DNA from: Acidimicrobiales bacterium
GTDB taxonomy: Bacteria; Actinomycetota; Acidimicrobiia; Acidimicrobiales; MedAcidi-G1
NCBI GenBank assembly: GCA_014240365.1
Contig: JAAZXC010000003.1
Span: forward strand, 1 to 58,245
DNA: 58,245 bases
Direction: 5' to 3'
Part shown: piece by piece, positions 23,687 through 31,657 of the stretch
Layout of the letters: each line of letters starts with the position of its first letter
Position numbering within the stretch: the stretch's first letter is position 1
The notes under the pieces: generated by a model
Databases searched by the model: none
What the model was told of the DNA's origin: nothing
The model's input: the letters and a program-made list of their open reading frames with translations, nothing else
Program-made: the position numbers and the translations under genes

Positions 23687-24868
23687 TCAGGTCCTTCGGC
23701 GGGTGGCTCCGGACCACCAGTCGCCGGGCTTCAGCCTCTTACCGAACCCCAGGCGGCCATTCAGCCTGAGCATCACCGGGCGTAGTCGGGTGCCTGCCAG
23801 GCGACGGCCGATCCGGTGGCGCCGCTTCGTGAAGTCCTTGTTGTACGGGCAGACCCGGATGCAGATCATGCAGTCGCTGGCGATCTGACCCCAGTAGGAG
23901 AAGCACTTCTCACCATCGGTAGTCCACTTCCGGACGCCGCCAATGGATGACCGGTTCAGCTTCACCGAGACCGGCTGTCCGTCGGCGATCGCCTTCGGCG
24001 GGCAGGCATCGGTGCATCGCCTGCACGACTCACAGAACTCGGTCACACCGAAGCTGATCGGCGAGTCGTGGGCCACCGGAGCATCGGTGAAGATCTTCCC
24101 GAATCGGACCCGGGGACCGAACTCCGGTGTGATGACCAGGCCGTGCCTCCCGTACTCGCCGAGTCCAGCCTGGATGGCCTGGGGTATGACCAACGCCGAA
24201 TCGTTGAGGCTGGGCACCGCCTTGTAGCCGAGGTTGCGGAGCCACTGGGCCGTGGCCAGCAGCACGAGTACGTCCTTCGAATACCCCAGCCCGGTCGCCG
24301 CCCCGGAGAGGGCCGACGGCACGGTGTCGACCAGGTCATGGTCCATGGCCTGGCCAATGACGATGACGCTGGTCAGGCCATCGGGCAGGTCGACCGGACG
24401 GCCCTCGTCTGCGTGCCTGGCGTAGCGCTCCGTGTAGACCCACCGCTCGTCGTGTCCACAGATCCCCACGAGATCGGCCCCGAAGGTGCCGGCCACAAGC
24501 TTCACGGTCGCCGCCGCCTCGGCGGGCGTTCCCAGGTCGAATCGATCCTCCGGACCATCTCGCAACTGCGTGAGCGGGCTGAGGAAGCCGTCGCGAAGGT
24601 CGTCGCGGTCGTGCATCTCGGCGAAGATGTCGACCACCTGCCAGGCGGCATTGCGGATCGCATAGTCCCGTTGCCCGAACCCGGCGGCGTTGCGCCACTC
24701 GGTGAGCGGCTCGCGGTACGACCGGAAGAACCGTCGGGCATCGTCGGTGGCTATCTCCGGGTCCCAGAAGGACCTGTTGAAGACGTCATCGACCTGGCTG
24801 AAGCGTTCGAAGTCGGGGAGGACCTCCCAGGACGGCCCGCTGGGCAGGTCCTCTCGCGCGGCGGTCAC
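23687..24868 (-). CDS. Reductive-dehalogenase-like corrinoid/Fe-S protein, cytosolic
   Basis: The 393-aa protein resembles the catalytic domain of reductive dehalogenases: the segment GLGEYGRHGLVITPEFGPRV followed by KIFTDAP, then two ferredoxin-like clusters, CESCRRCTDACP (Cx2Cx2Cx3CP) and a second set ending CMICIRVCPYN. It lacks a twin-arginine signal and an rdhB anchor gene, so it is cytosolic, like the catabolic NpRdhA type, but it has no fused reductase domain. Its ATG overlaps the stop of the aminotransferase gene (ATGA), so the two are coupled. Reductive removal of halogen is possible; another corrinoid-dependent reduction cannot be excluded. Confidence 0.75.
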   Translation of the reverse strand: MTAAREDLPSGPSWEVLPDFERFSQVDDVFNRSFWDPEIATDDARRFFRSYREPLTEWRNAAGFGQRDYAIRNAAWQVVDIFAEMHDRDDLRDGFLSPLTQLRDGPEDRFDLGTPAEAAATVKLVAGTFGADLVGICGHDERWVYTERYARHADEGRPVDLPDGLTSVIVIGQAMDHDLVDTVPSALSGAATGLGYSKDVLVLLATAQWLRNLGYKAVPSLNDSALVIPQAIQAGLGEYGRHGLVITPEFGPRVRFGKIFTDAPVAHDSPISFGVTEFCESCRRCTDACPPKAIADGQPVSVKLNRSSIGGVRKWTTDGEKCFSYWGQIASDCMICIRVCPYNKDFTKRRHRIGRRLAGTRLRPVMLRLNGRLGFGKRLKPGDWWSGATRRRT

Positions 24869-26322
24869 GCCGGGTTCCAGAGCCCCTCGGCAACGAGGTC
24901 GGCCTGGACCTCGATGATGCCGTCGCGCAGCACGTCGACCATCCAGTCGATCTGCTCGACGCTCAGCACCAGCGGTGGCGAGAGCACGTTCAGGTGCGCA
25001 ATGGGCCGCACGATGAGGCCACGCTTCTCACACGCCTCGGCGACACGATCCCCGACATGCACCGACGGGTCGAAGAGTTCCTTCGTCCCCTTGTCGGCCA
25101 CGTTCTCCACGCACTGCATGAAGTGGCTACCCCGGACATCGCCCACTATCCCCAGGTCCGACAGGCTGGCAAGGCGCTCGGAGAAGTACGGGCCGACCCT
25201 GCGGACATGCCCGCAGATGTCCTCCCGCTCGATGATCTCGATGTTGGCGAGCGCCGCGGCGCAGCAGACCGGATGGCCGGAGTAGGTGAAGCCGTGTGCG
25301 AACACCGAACCCTCGGCCTGCGGGACGCTGATGACGTCGTAGATCCCATCGGAGATGATCGTGGCCGAGAGCGGCGCATAGGCCGACGTGAGGCCCTTGG
25401 CCGAGTTGATGATGTCAGGGACGATCCCGAACACGTCCTCCGAGGCGAAGAAGTGTCCGAGCCGTCCGAAGGCGGTCACGACCTCGTCGGCCACGAACAG
25501 GATCTGGAACTCGGTACAGAGGTCGCGCATGCCCTTCAGGTAGCCGGGTGGCGGCACCAGCACGCCGCCTGCACCCATGATCGGCTCGGCGAAGAAGGCG
25601 GCGACGTTCTGGGGTCCCAGGGATTCGACCTTGGTGCGGAACTCGGCTAGCAGCAGGTCGGTGTACTCCTCGGGCGTGGTCCCCTCGGGGCGCCGGTAGA
25701 GGTCCGGGCCTGACACCCGCTGGATGAGCGGCTCGCCTATCACGTCGAAGCCAATGTGGTCGTAGTCGATGCCGGTCATCGACATCGCCAGGTAGGTGGA
25801 CCCGTGATAGCCGTTCTCCCGGGTGATGATCATCTTCTTGTCGGGCATGCCCAGCTGGTTGAAGTAGAAGTGGACGAGCCGCACCGTGGTGTCGTTGGCC
25901 ATCGACCCGCCGGACCCGTAGAGCACGTGGTTCAGCGGCTCGGGGGCGAGGCTGGCCAGCTTGGCCGAGAGTTCAGCGACGGGGATCGTGGTGTGGTGGC
26001 CGAACGACGAGTAGTAGGTCATCTTCGTGGCCTGTTCGGCCATGGCCCGGCCGATCTCGGCCCGGCCGTAGCCGACGTTCACGCACCAGAGTCCACCGAT
26101 GCCGTCGAGGTAGCGCTTCCCGTCGCTGTCGAAGATGTAGGCGCCCTCAGACTCGGCAACGACCATCGACCCCTGTTCCTTGAAGGTCGAGAAGTCCGTC
26201 CAGGGGTGGATGAAGTGGTCCTTGTCCTTCTGCCAGATGTCCTGCGTGTCGTACTGGTCGAAGCGGGCCGCCGCTGCGGCTTCAGCCTCGACGCCGACCG
26301 AGATCTCGTGTTCTATGGGCAT
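24865..26322 (-). CDS. Class III (omega) aminotransferase
   Basis: The 485-aa protein is a fold-type I, PLP-dependent aminotransferase. It has YGSGGSMANDTTVRL for phosphate binding, ENGYHGST, the aspartate in FVADEVVTAFGRLG, and the Schiff-base lysine in NSAKGLTSAYAPL. This pattern fits the beta-alanine/taurine/putrescine:pyruvate group. A strong GGGAGAGG site precedes the ATG. The coupling to a reductive-dehalogenase-like gene suggests the two act on one substrate, perhaps a halogenated or sulfonated amine; that is inference. Confidence 0.88.
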   Translation of the reverse strand: MPIEHEISVGVEAEAAAAARFDQYDTQDIWQKDKDHFIHPWTDFSTFKEQGSMVVAESEGAYIFDSDGKRYLDGIGGLWCVNVGYGRAEIGRAMAEQATKMTYYSSFGHHTTIPVAELSAKLASLAPEPLNHVLYGSGGSMANDTTVRLVHFYFNQLGMPDKKMIITRENGYHGSTYLAMSMTGIDYDHIGFDVIGEPLIQRVSGPDLYRRPEGTTPEEYTDLLLAEFRTKVESLGPQNVAAFFAEPIMGAGGVLVPPPGYLKGMRDLCTEFQILFVADEVVTAFGRLGHFFASEDVFGIVPDIINSAKGLTSAYAPLSATIISDGIYDVISVPQAEGSVFAHGFTYSGHPVCCAAALANIEIIEREDICGHVRRVGPYFSERLASLSDLGIVGDVRGSHFMQCVENVADKGTKELFDPSVHVGDRVAEACEKRGLIVRPIAHLNVLSPPLVLSVEQIDWMVDVLRDGIIEVQADLVAEGLWNPA

Positions 26323-26418
26323 TGCCTCTCCCGGCTGTTCCTAGGGACCGGCACGACTGCCGGACCGTGGCACAGATCGTGCCACGGATGGCTGCTGCGC
26401 GCCGTTGCCCAGACCGGC

Positions 26419-28041
26419 TCAGGGCAGGATCGCCATCTGGTCTGCGATCGACCACGCCAGGAATTCCTCGAACTCGTCGTAGAAGGTCGATGACGACATG
26501 CCGTAGGCGTTGGCGAACGCCCCTTCCCAACCAAGATCCTCGATGCGCGGGAACATGACGTCCATGAGGTGGTCCGCTCCGAACCGGTTGGCCAGCCAGG
26601 CGTGTGCCCACGCCCCCATGTCGTAGCCGGTGGCGTAGCACGTGTCGCGGTTCATCGAACCGATCTTGAGGCCCGGGCATTCGATGCTGCGATTCTCGAG
26701 GCCGTTGACCACCTTCCTGCGCATCTGGTCGTCGAAGACATACGGGTGTCGGCCTTCAACGTTGACCTCCGGGAGCACTCCACTGGCACCTAGCCGCTTC
26801 TCTGCAGCGCTGGCCATGAACTCGGCGCCACCCTCCACGAACCATGTCGGACCCAGGAGTTCGTCCCGCAGGTCGAAGTCGGTGGTGTCGAACTGGGCGT
26901 GCTGAACGGCATGGAAGTACTCGTGGAGAATGACCTTCTGGTCATCTCGGCCGGAGATCATCGAGAAGTCGGACAGCCCCAGGAGCAGCGACGAGGTGAA
27001 GAAGTGGATGCCCCAGTCCCGGCTGCCATTGCGGCCGGCGTTGAGTCCCCCACCGCTCGCAACCGCATCAGCAGAAGTCCTCTGGTAGGTGATCATCCCG
27101 TAGTCACCACTACTGGTCTCGCCGTCCACGCAGTCGCTGCTGGTGTACGCACCCCAGGCGAGCTGGCCGCGGGCCGCACGCCGATCGCACTGGACCCCTA
27201 TGAGGGTCATCGCCGCTGCCTCGTCGGCGCCCAGGACCCAGTACTCCAGCGGTCCGTAGTTGCCCCACTCCTCAATCCCCACGAGCAGCGCCTTGGTCGC
27301 CCGCTCACAGACACGGTCATCCATGTCCGTCGTGCAGAACACCTCAGGCGTGTAACCCACGAGCATCCCCCACGCATCAATGCCAGCAGGCGCCACCGGA
27401 GCGCCAGCCGCCACGCAGTACCGGTATCCATCAGTCTCGCTGCACCCGACGGTGGTCCCCGGCGGATCCGTCGGGATCGACGCCCTCAGCCTCGCCGCCT
27501 CGGCCAGGGACGCTTCGTAGGAGTCCAGACATCCCAGGAGATTCTGCACCTCCTCGTACACCGGCTCGGTCTCACCCAGCTCAACGGCACGTGATTGGCC
27601 AACGACGCCTATCGCACAGATGGCAAAGGTCAGGTCACCGTCCCAGTGGGCCGCGGCAGCGACGTTAAAGCGGGCGAGGAGTTCAGGCTCGATCTGACGC
27701 TCAAGGGTGGTTGTGGTCGCCGCTGGAGCCTCAGTGGTCGTGGTTGCCGGAGCTTCGGTCGTCGCCGCTGGAGCCACAGTGGTCGTGGCGGCCGGGGCCT
27801 CGGTCGTCGTGGCGGCCGGAGCTTCAGTCGTCGCCGCTGGAGCCACAGTCGTCGTGGCGGCCGGGGCCTCGGTCGTCGCCGCTGGAGCCACAGTCGTCAC
27901 GACGACCGGAGCCTCAGTCGTCGCCGCAGGGGCGGCGTCCTGGTCGCCTGCCCCACCTCCCGACGAACACGCCGCGCCCGCCAGGGCCGCGACGAGGACC
28001 ACATGAGTCAGGCGCGTATTGCTCCACAACTTCCCACCCAT
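26419..28041 (-). CDS. Lipoprotein with a Thr/Ala/Pro linker and an HExxH metallopeptidase-like domain
   Basis: The 540-aa protein has a signal peptide ending at Cys25 (AALAGAACSSGGG), so it is probably a lipoprotein. Residues 36-113 form a low-complexity linker of repeats such as PAATTEAPAATTT. The globular part starts near residue 115 and contains HEYFH (His373, Glu374, His377), the zinc-binding motif of metallopeptidases, followed by VEGGAEFMAS, which could supply the third ligand. It probably acts outside the cell. Its stop lies 96 bases after the aminotransferase start. Peptidase family not assigned. Confidence 0.72.
   Translation of the reverse strand: MGGKLWSNTRLTHVVLVAALAGAACSSGGGAGDQDAAPAATTEAPVVVTTVAPAATTEAPAATTTVAPAATTEAPAATTTEAPAATTTVAPAATTEAPATTTTEAPAATTTTLERQIEPELLARFNVAAAAHWDGDLTFAICAIGVVGQSRAVELGETEPVYEEVQNLLGCLDSYEASLAEAARLRASIPTDPPGTTVGCSETDGYRYCVAAGAPVAPAGIDAWGMLVGYTPEVFCTTDMDDRVCERATKALLVGIEEWGNYGPLEYWVLGADEAAAMTLIGVQCDRRAARGQLAWGAYTSSDCVDGETSSGDYGMITYQRTSADAVASGGGLNAGRNGSRDWGIHFFTSSLLLGLSDFSMISGRDDQKVILHEYFHAVQHAQFDTTDFDLRDELLGPTWFVEGGAEFMASAAEKRLGASGVLPEVNVEGRHPYVFDDQMRRKVVNGLENRSIECPGLKIGSMNRDTCYATGYDMGAWAHAWLANRFGADHLMDVMFPRIEDLGWEGAFANAYGMSSSTFYDEFEEFLAWSIADQMAILP
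27703..27936 (-). repeat. Degenerate tandem repeat encoding the Ala-Thr-Pro linker
   Basis: Units of about 21-45 bases coding for AATTEAP and AATTTVAP recur through this stretch. They keep the reading frame, so they are part of the lipoprotein gene. Slippage here could change linker length. Confidence 0.7.
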
Positions 28042-28053
28042 GGGGCCCTACCT

Positions 28054-28746
28054 TCAATCCATCGGGCAGGTCAGGTCGACGCCCTCGCTGAGAGCGGCGT
28101 TGAAGCCCGCCGGGCCGTCGGTGAAGACCGCGACGTACCAGGTGGCCACGTCCTCCTCGGCCACACCGGCCAGGAGGCAGTCGATGTCCTGGGGAACCCC
28201 AATGGTTGTGAGCTCGGCCCGAGCCATCGCCAGGAGGTCGGCGCAGTAGGCGACAGGCTGCACGAGGGCCTGCGCATCCACGACCGACATGCCACCGGTG
28301 CTGGCGTTGGCCACCAGGTATCCGGTGCGCGCTATGCCCTCGACGCGCATCATCGTCACGATGGCGCACTCGGCCTGTTCCTCGGACCAGTGGCTCCCCA
28401 GCACTGGATGCACCGGGTACCGGTTCATCCAGTTCGCGTAGATGGCCAACTGCTGCTCCATGACAGCGGAGTCGGTGCCCTGCTCCATGAGCAGGTCGGC
28501 GCTCTCCTCGGCGGCCGCCCGTTCGAGACCCTCGCGCTCCATGAGCAGCCCCACCAGCGCATCCCGGACACCATCCATAACCTCGTCCACCGCTGGCCCG
28601 TCCATCGTGGGCGTCACGTACGCGAGGGTCGTCGGGGGAGCCGCCGACACGTCGGCTGACTGTGTCGCCGCCGACTCGGGCGAATCCCCGCACGCCGCCA
28701 GCAGGAGACACGACGAGGCCAGCAGGATGATCGTACGGTTCAGCAC
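28054..28746 (-). CDS. Uncharacterised lipoprotein (230 aa)
   Basis: The GTG at 28746 gives a signal peptide with a clean lipobox (LNRTIILLASSCLLLAACGD, Cys at about 20). The mature part is acidic and mostly helical, with several cysteines late in the sequence (for example AECAIV, YCADLL, DIDCLLAG, LTCPMD) that may form disulfides. It lies 12 bases before the metallopeptidase-like lipoprotein gene and is probably co-transcribed with it. Function unknown. In-frame codons upstream of the GTG code for an implausible Cys/Arg-rich tail. Confidence 0.68.
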   Translation of the reverse strand: MLNRTIILLASSCLLLAACGDSPESAATQSADVSAAPPTTLAYVTPTMDGPAVDEVMDGVRDALVGLLMEREGLERAAAEESADLLMEQGTDSAVMEQQLAIYANWMNRYPVHPVLGSHWSEEQAECAIVTMMRVEGIARTGYLVANASTGGMSVVDAQALVQPVAYCADLLAMARAELTTIGVPQDIDCLLAGVAEEDVATWYVAVFTDGPAGFNAALSEGVDLTCPMD

Positions 28747-28878
28747 CGACGCATTCTCACAGCACTCCGACACGCAACAGCGCTCCCGGGGGAAAGTACC
28801 AGTGAATTTCGCGTCAGCCCGAATACCTGAGATTCCAATCGGAGAACCGTCCAGACCACGCCTGACCCGATCACCGCC

Positions 28879-28983
28879 TTCGCTGCACGCAGGGTCCACA
28901 CCATGGATCCATCGCTTCCCGAGGCGACGGCCGTCGCCGTCCGAAATGGTCGGATCGTCGAGGTCGGCGACCTCGAACCATCA
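28879..28983 (+). pseudogene. Relic of an amidohydrolase (YtcJ-like) gene, N-terminal part only
   Basis: One frame here reads FAARRVHTMDPSLPEATAVA and then VRNGRIVEVGDLEP. This is the standard opening of amidohydrolase family 3 (YtcJ-like) proteins, in which VxTMDP and AVAVRDGRIVAVGD start the composite beta-domain. After about 35 residues the similarity stops and the metal-binding core is absent. I read it as the stump of a deleted gene, now lying in the 300-base leader of dddP. The rest of that gap holds the lipoprotein promoter region and nothing else I can name. Confidence 0.5.
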
Positions 28984-29037
28984 TCGGGGTCGCCCCGTCA
29001 GGCAGATGAACATTTCCGCCGTCGGGCCAGCGGGGTC

Positions 29038-29043
29038 TATGGT
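29038..29043 (+). promoter_or_regulatory. Leaderless -10 box TATGGT for dddP
   Basis: TATGGT lies seven bases before the GTG at 29051. The ATG at 29039 falls inside this box, which argues that GTG is the real start. Confidence 0.4.
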
Positions 29044-29050
29044 CCGCGTC

Positions 29051-30229
29051 GTGTCCGAGTTCCTGGCCACACCACCACTGGACCTGGCTGCGCTGCACGC
29101 CGGTCGCCTGGCCCGACTTCGATCCACCATGGCCGACCACGGCCTCGACCTGTGCGTGCTGACGAACCCGGTGAACCTGCGGTATGCAGCCGACTACCGG
29201 AACTTTCCGGTCTTCCAGAGCCATATTCCATCGACCTACCTGATGGTTCCGGTGGAGGGCCCCCTGGTGCTCTACGGCGGCTACTGCGGTCCACTCGACA
29301 CCATTGCCGACAACCGCCCCGCCCATTCGGTGACGAGCTTCGACGCCGGCCTGGACCTGGCGGCGGTCGCGGTCGGTTTCGCCGCCGACGTGGTCGGCTT
29401 CCTGGACGAGGTCGGCCTGGCGGCGGACGCCGTGGTCGGTCTGGAACGCACGACGCCCAGCGGGCATGCAGCTCTTAGCCACGCCGGCCTCCACATCGTC
29501 GACTCCGACCCTGTCCTGGAACTGGCCCGGAGTCGGAAGTCGTCGCTGGAAATCGAAGCGTTGCGTTACTCGATCGACGTGGCTGAACTCGGGCTGGCCG
29601 AAATGGAGGCGGCGCTGCTCCCCGGCATCAGCGAGAACCAGCTGTGGTCGATCCTCCACCAGGTCAACATTGCCCACGACGGGGACTGGATCGACGGACG
29701 GATGCTGTGTTCCGGCCCGAGGAGCAACCCGTGGTACCAGGAGGCGACCAGCCGGGCCATCCAGGTCGGCGACCTGGTTCCGTTCGACACCGACATGGTT
29801 GGCCCGTTCGGGTACTGCGCCGACATCTCACGGACGTTCCTGTGCGGAGGGGTGCCACCCACCGCCGAGCAGGTCTACCTCTACGAGCGGGCCCGGGATG
29901 AGATCGAACACAACATGGCGCTGCTGCACGTCGGAGCATCCTTCAGGGAGCTCTCCATGGGAGTGCTTCGCCAGCCCGACGACATCATCGCCCAGCAATA
30001 CGTCTGCGCATTCCACGGCGTGGGCCTGAGCGACGAGTATCCGAAGATCCCCTATCCCGACGAATGGGATCGCATTGGCTACGACGGCGAGGTCGAGGCC
30101 GGCCTGGTGCTGTCGGTCGAGAGCTACGTGGGCCCGCTGGGAGGCACCCAGGGCGTGAAGCTGGAGCAGATGGTCCAGGTCACGGCCGACGGGGTGGAGA
30201 CGCTGTCCTCCTATCCCTTCTGGGATTGA
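29051..30229 (+). CDS. dddP: DMSP lyase DddP (M24-fold metalloenzyme)
   Basis: The 392-aa protein belongs to the M24 (pita-bread) family and closely resembles DddP, which cleaves dimethylsulfoniopropionate to dimethyl sulfide and acrylate. Asp246, Asp248, Asp258, His322, Glu357 and Glu372 reproduce exactly the spacing (2, 10, 64, 35, 15) of the metal ligands I recall for Ruegeria DddP (Asp295, 297, 307, His371, Glu406, 421). SGPRSNPWYQE, PFDTDMVGPFGYCADISR and FHGVGLSDEYP follow the DddP pattern rather than Xaa-Pro peptidase or creatinase. It is somewhat shorter at the N-terminus. ATG 29039 is an alternative start. An amidase gene follows four bases later. Confidence 0.82.
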   Translation: MSEFLATPPLDLAALHAGRLARLRSTMADHGLDLCVLTNPVNLRYAADYRNFPVFQSHIPSTYLMVPVEGPLVLYGGYCGPLDTIADNRPAHSVTSFDAGLDLAAVAVGFAADVVGFLDEVGLAADAVVGLERTTPSGHAALSHAGLHIVDSDPVLELARSRKSSLEIEALRYSIDVAELGLAEMEAALLPGISENQLWSILHQVNIAHDGDWIDGRMLCSGPRSNPWYQEATSRAIQVGDLVPFDTDMVGPFGYCADISRTFLCGGVPPTAEQVYLYERARDEIEHNMALLHVGASFRELSMGVLRQPDDIIAQQYVCAFHGVGLSDEYPKIPYPDEWDRIGYDGEVEAGLVLSVESYVGPLGGTQGVKLEQMVQVTADGVETLSSYPFWD

Positions 30230-30232
30230 GGC

Positions 30233-31657
30233 ATGCGAGTGCTGAGGCCCGACGAGTACGACCGCCACGACGCCGTCGGGCTGGCCTCGCTGGTGGCCAT
30301 CGGCGAGGTGACGGCAGCCGAGCTGACCGAGACCGCGATCTCACGCATCGGGGCGACGGAGATGCCCCTGAACGGCGTGATCGCCACCTGCTTTACCGAC
30401 GCCCGCCGCGACGTCAAGGCTGGCCGCCTGGTCGGTCCGTTGGCCGGCGTGCCGTTCCTGGTCAAGGACCTGAACACCTGGGTCCGTGGCATGGCGGCCA
30501 GCAACGGCAGTCGGGCCCTCGCCGGCTTCGTGCCCGAGCACGACTCCGTGCTGGTCGGGCGCCTGCGGGCCGCCGGGCTGGTCCTCCTCGGGAAGACCAA
30601 CACACCGGAGTTCGGCCTGAACGTCTGCACGGCGCCGGCGATGTTCGGAGTCACCCCCAACCCCTTTGATCCGACCCGCAGTGCGGGAGGCTCGAGCGGC
30701 GGTTCAGCCGTAGCGGTGGCCACCGGCATCGTGCCCGCTGCTCACGCCACAGACAGCGGAGGGTCGATTCGGATCCCCGCCTCGAACTGCGGACTGTTCG
30801 GGCTGAAGCCGTCGCGGTCGCGTGTCCCGCTCGGGAACGACCAACCCGAGGGCCTGGGCGGGTTGAGCGCCGGCCACGCCGTGACCCACAGCGTGCGCGA
30901 CTCGGCGGTCCTGCTGGACGCCACCGCCGGGCCACTGCCCGGACGCTCCGAAGGGTTCAGCGGATCCACGGAGTCGTTCGCCGAGGCGCTGACCCACGCC
31001 ATGCCCGAACTCCGCGTGGCGTTGTGGACCGAAGGCCTGGCCGGCGAGGCGGTGTCGGCGCAGTGCGTCCGGGCCGCCGTCGACGCAGCGCACCTCAGCG
31101 AGACCGTCGGCTGCCGGGTGGAGGAGGTGAGACCACCGGTCGAGGGGGCGGCGCTGCGCCGGGCACTCGACGTGATCTTCACCACGAACATCCGCCGGGT
31201 GGTGCACGCCGTGCTGGCCGACCAGCCGAACGCCCTGGCTGCCGGGCTGCTGGAGCCGATCAGCGTTGCGTGCTTCGAGGCCGGCGCCCGCCACGACGAT
31301 GCCGACTACGAGACCGCCCTTGGCCACATACGGAGGGTGGCCGAGGACATGGAGGCGTTCTTCGAACAGTTCGACCTGCTGCTCACCCCCACGCTGGCCG
31401 AACCGCCCATGGCGCTCGGGGTGCTGGACATGCAGAGCGACGGCTGGGACGCCTACTTCGGCCGACTGCTGGATGCGATCCCGTTCACCCCGCTGTTCAA
31501 CGTGACCGGCGGTCCGGCTGCGTCCGTACCCCTCGGCTGTTCCGACGGCGGCCTGCCGATCGGGGTCCAGTTCGGCGCGGCGCTGGGCGCCGAGGCCACG
31601 GTCCTTCGCCTGGCCCGGGAACTCGAGTTGGCGAAGCCCTGGCATGACCGCATCTGA
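30233..31657 (+). CDS. Amidase signature family protein
   Basis: The 474-aa protein has the Ser-cisSer-Lys catalytic layout: lysine in GVPFLVKDLN (about residue 79), the Gly/Ser-rich GGSSGGSAVAVATG stretch with both serines, and ATDSGGSIRIPASNCG around the acyl site. GKTNTPEFG is also typical. It hydrolyses a carboxamide; the substrate is not evident. It starts three bases after the dddP stop and overlaps the next gene by 14 bases, so the three form an operon. It could also be a GatA relative, but no gatB or gatC is near. Confidence 0.85.
   Translation: MRVLRPDEYDRHDAVGLASLVAIGEVTAAELTETAISRIGATEMPLNGVIATCFTDARRDVKAGRLVGPLAGVPFLVKDLNTWVRGMAASNGSRALAGFVPEHDSVLVGRLRAAGLVLLGKTNTPEFGLNVCTAPAMFGVTPNPFDPTRSAGGSSGGSAVAVATGIVPAAHATDSGGSIRIPASNCGLFGLKPSRSRVPLGNDQPEGLGGLSAGHAVTHSVRDSAVLLDATAGPLPGRSEGFSGSTESFAEALTHAMPELRVALWTEGLAGEAVSAQCVRAAVDAAHLSETVGCRVEEVRPPVEGAALRRALDVIFTTNIRRVVHAVLADQPNALAAGLLEPISVACFEAGARHDDADYETALGHIRRVAEDMEAFFEQFDLLLTPTLAEPPMALGVLDMQSDGWDAYFGRLLDAIPFTPLFNVTGGPAASVPLGCSDGGLPIGVQFGAALGAEATVLRLARELELAKPWHDRI

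Noticed and set aside
27703-27936. CRISPR-like repeat array
   Set aside because: The repeats vary in length, have no unique spacers and keep the reading frame of the lipoprotein linker.
28879-29050. Full amidohydrolase gene overlapping dddP
   Set aside because: Family similarity ends after about 35 residues and the rest of the frame is a shifted reading of dddP.
29051-30229. Xaa-Pro dipeptidase or creatinase
   Set aside because: The ligand set alone would allow it, but the SGPRSNPWYQE and GLSDEYP segments follow DddP.
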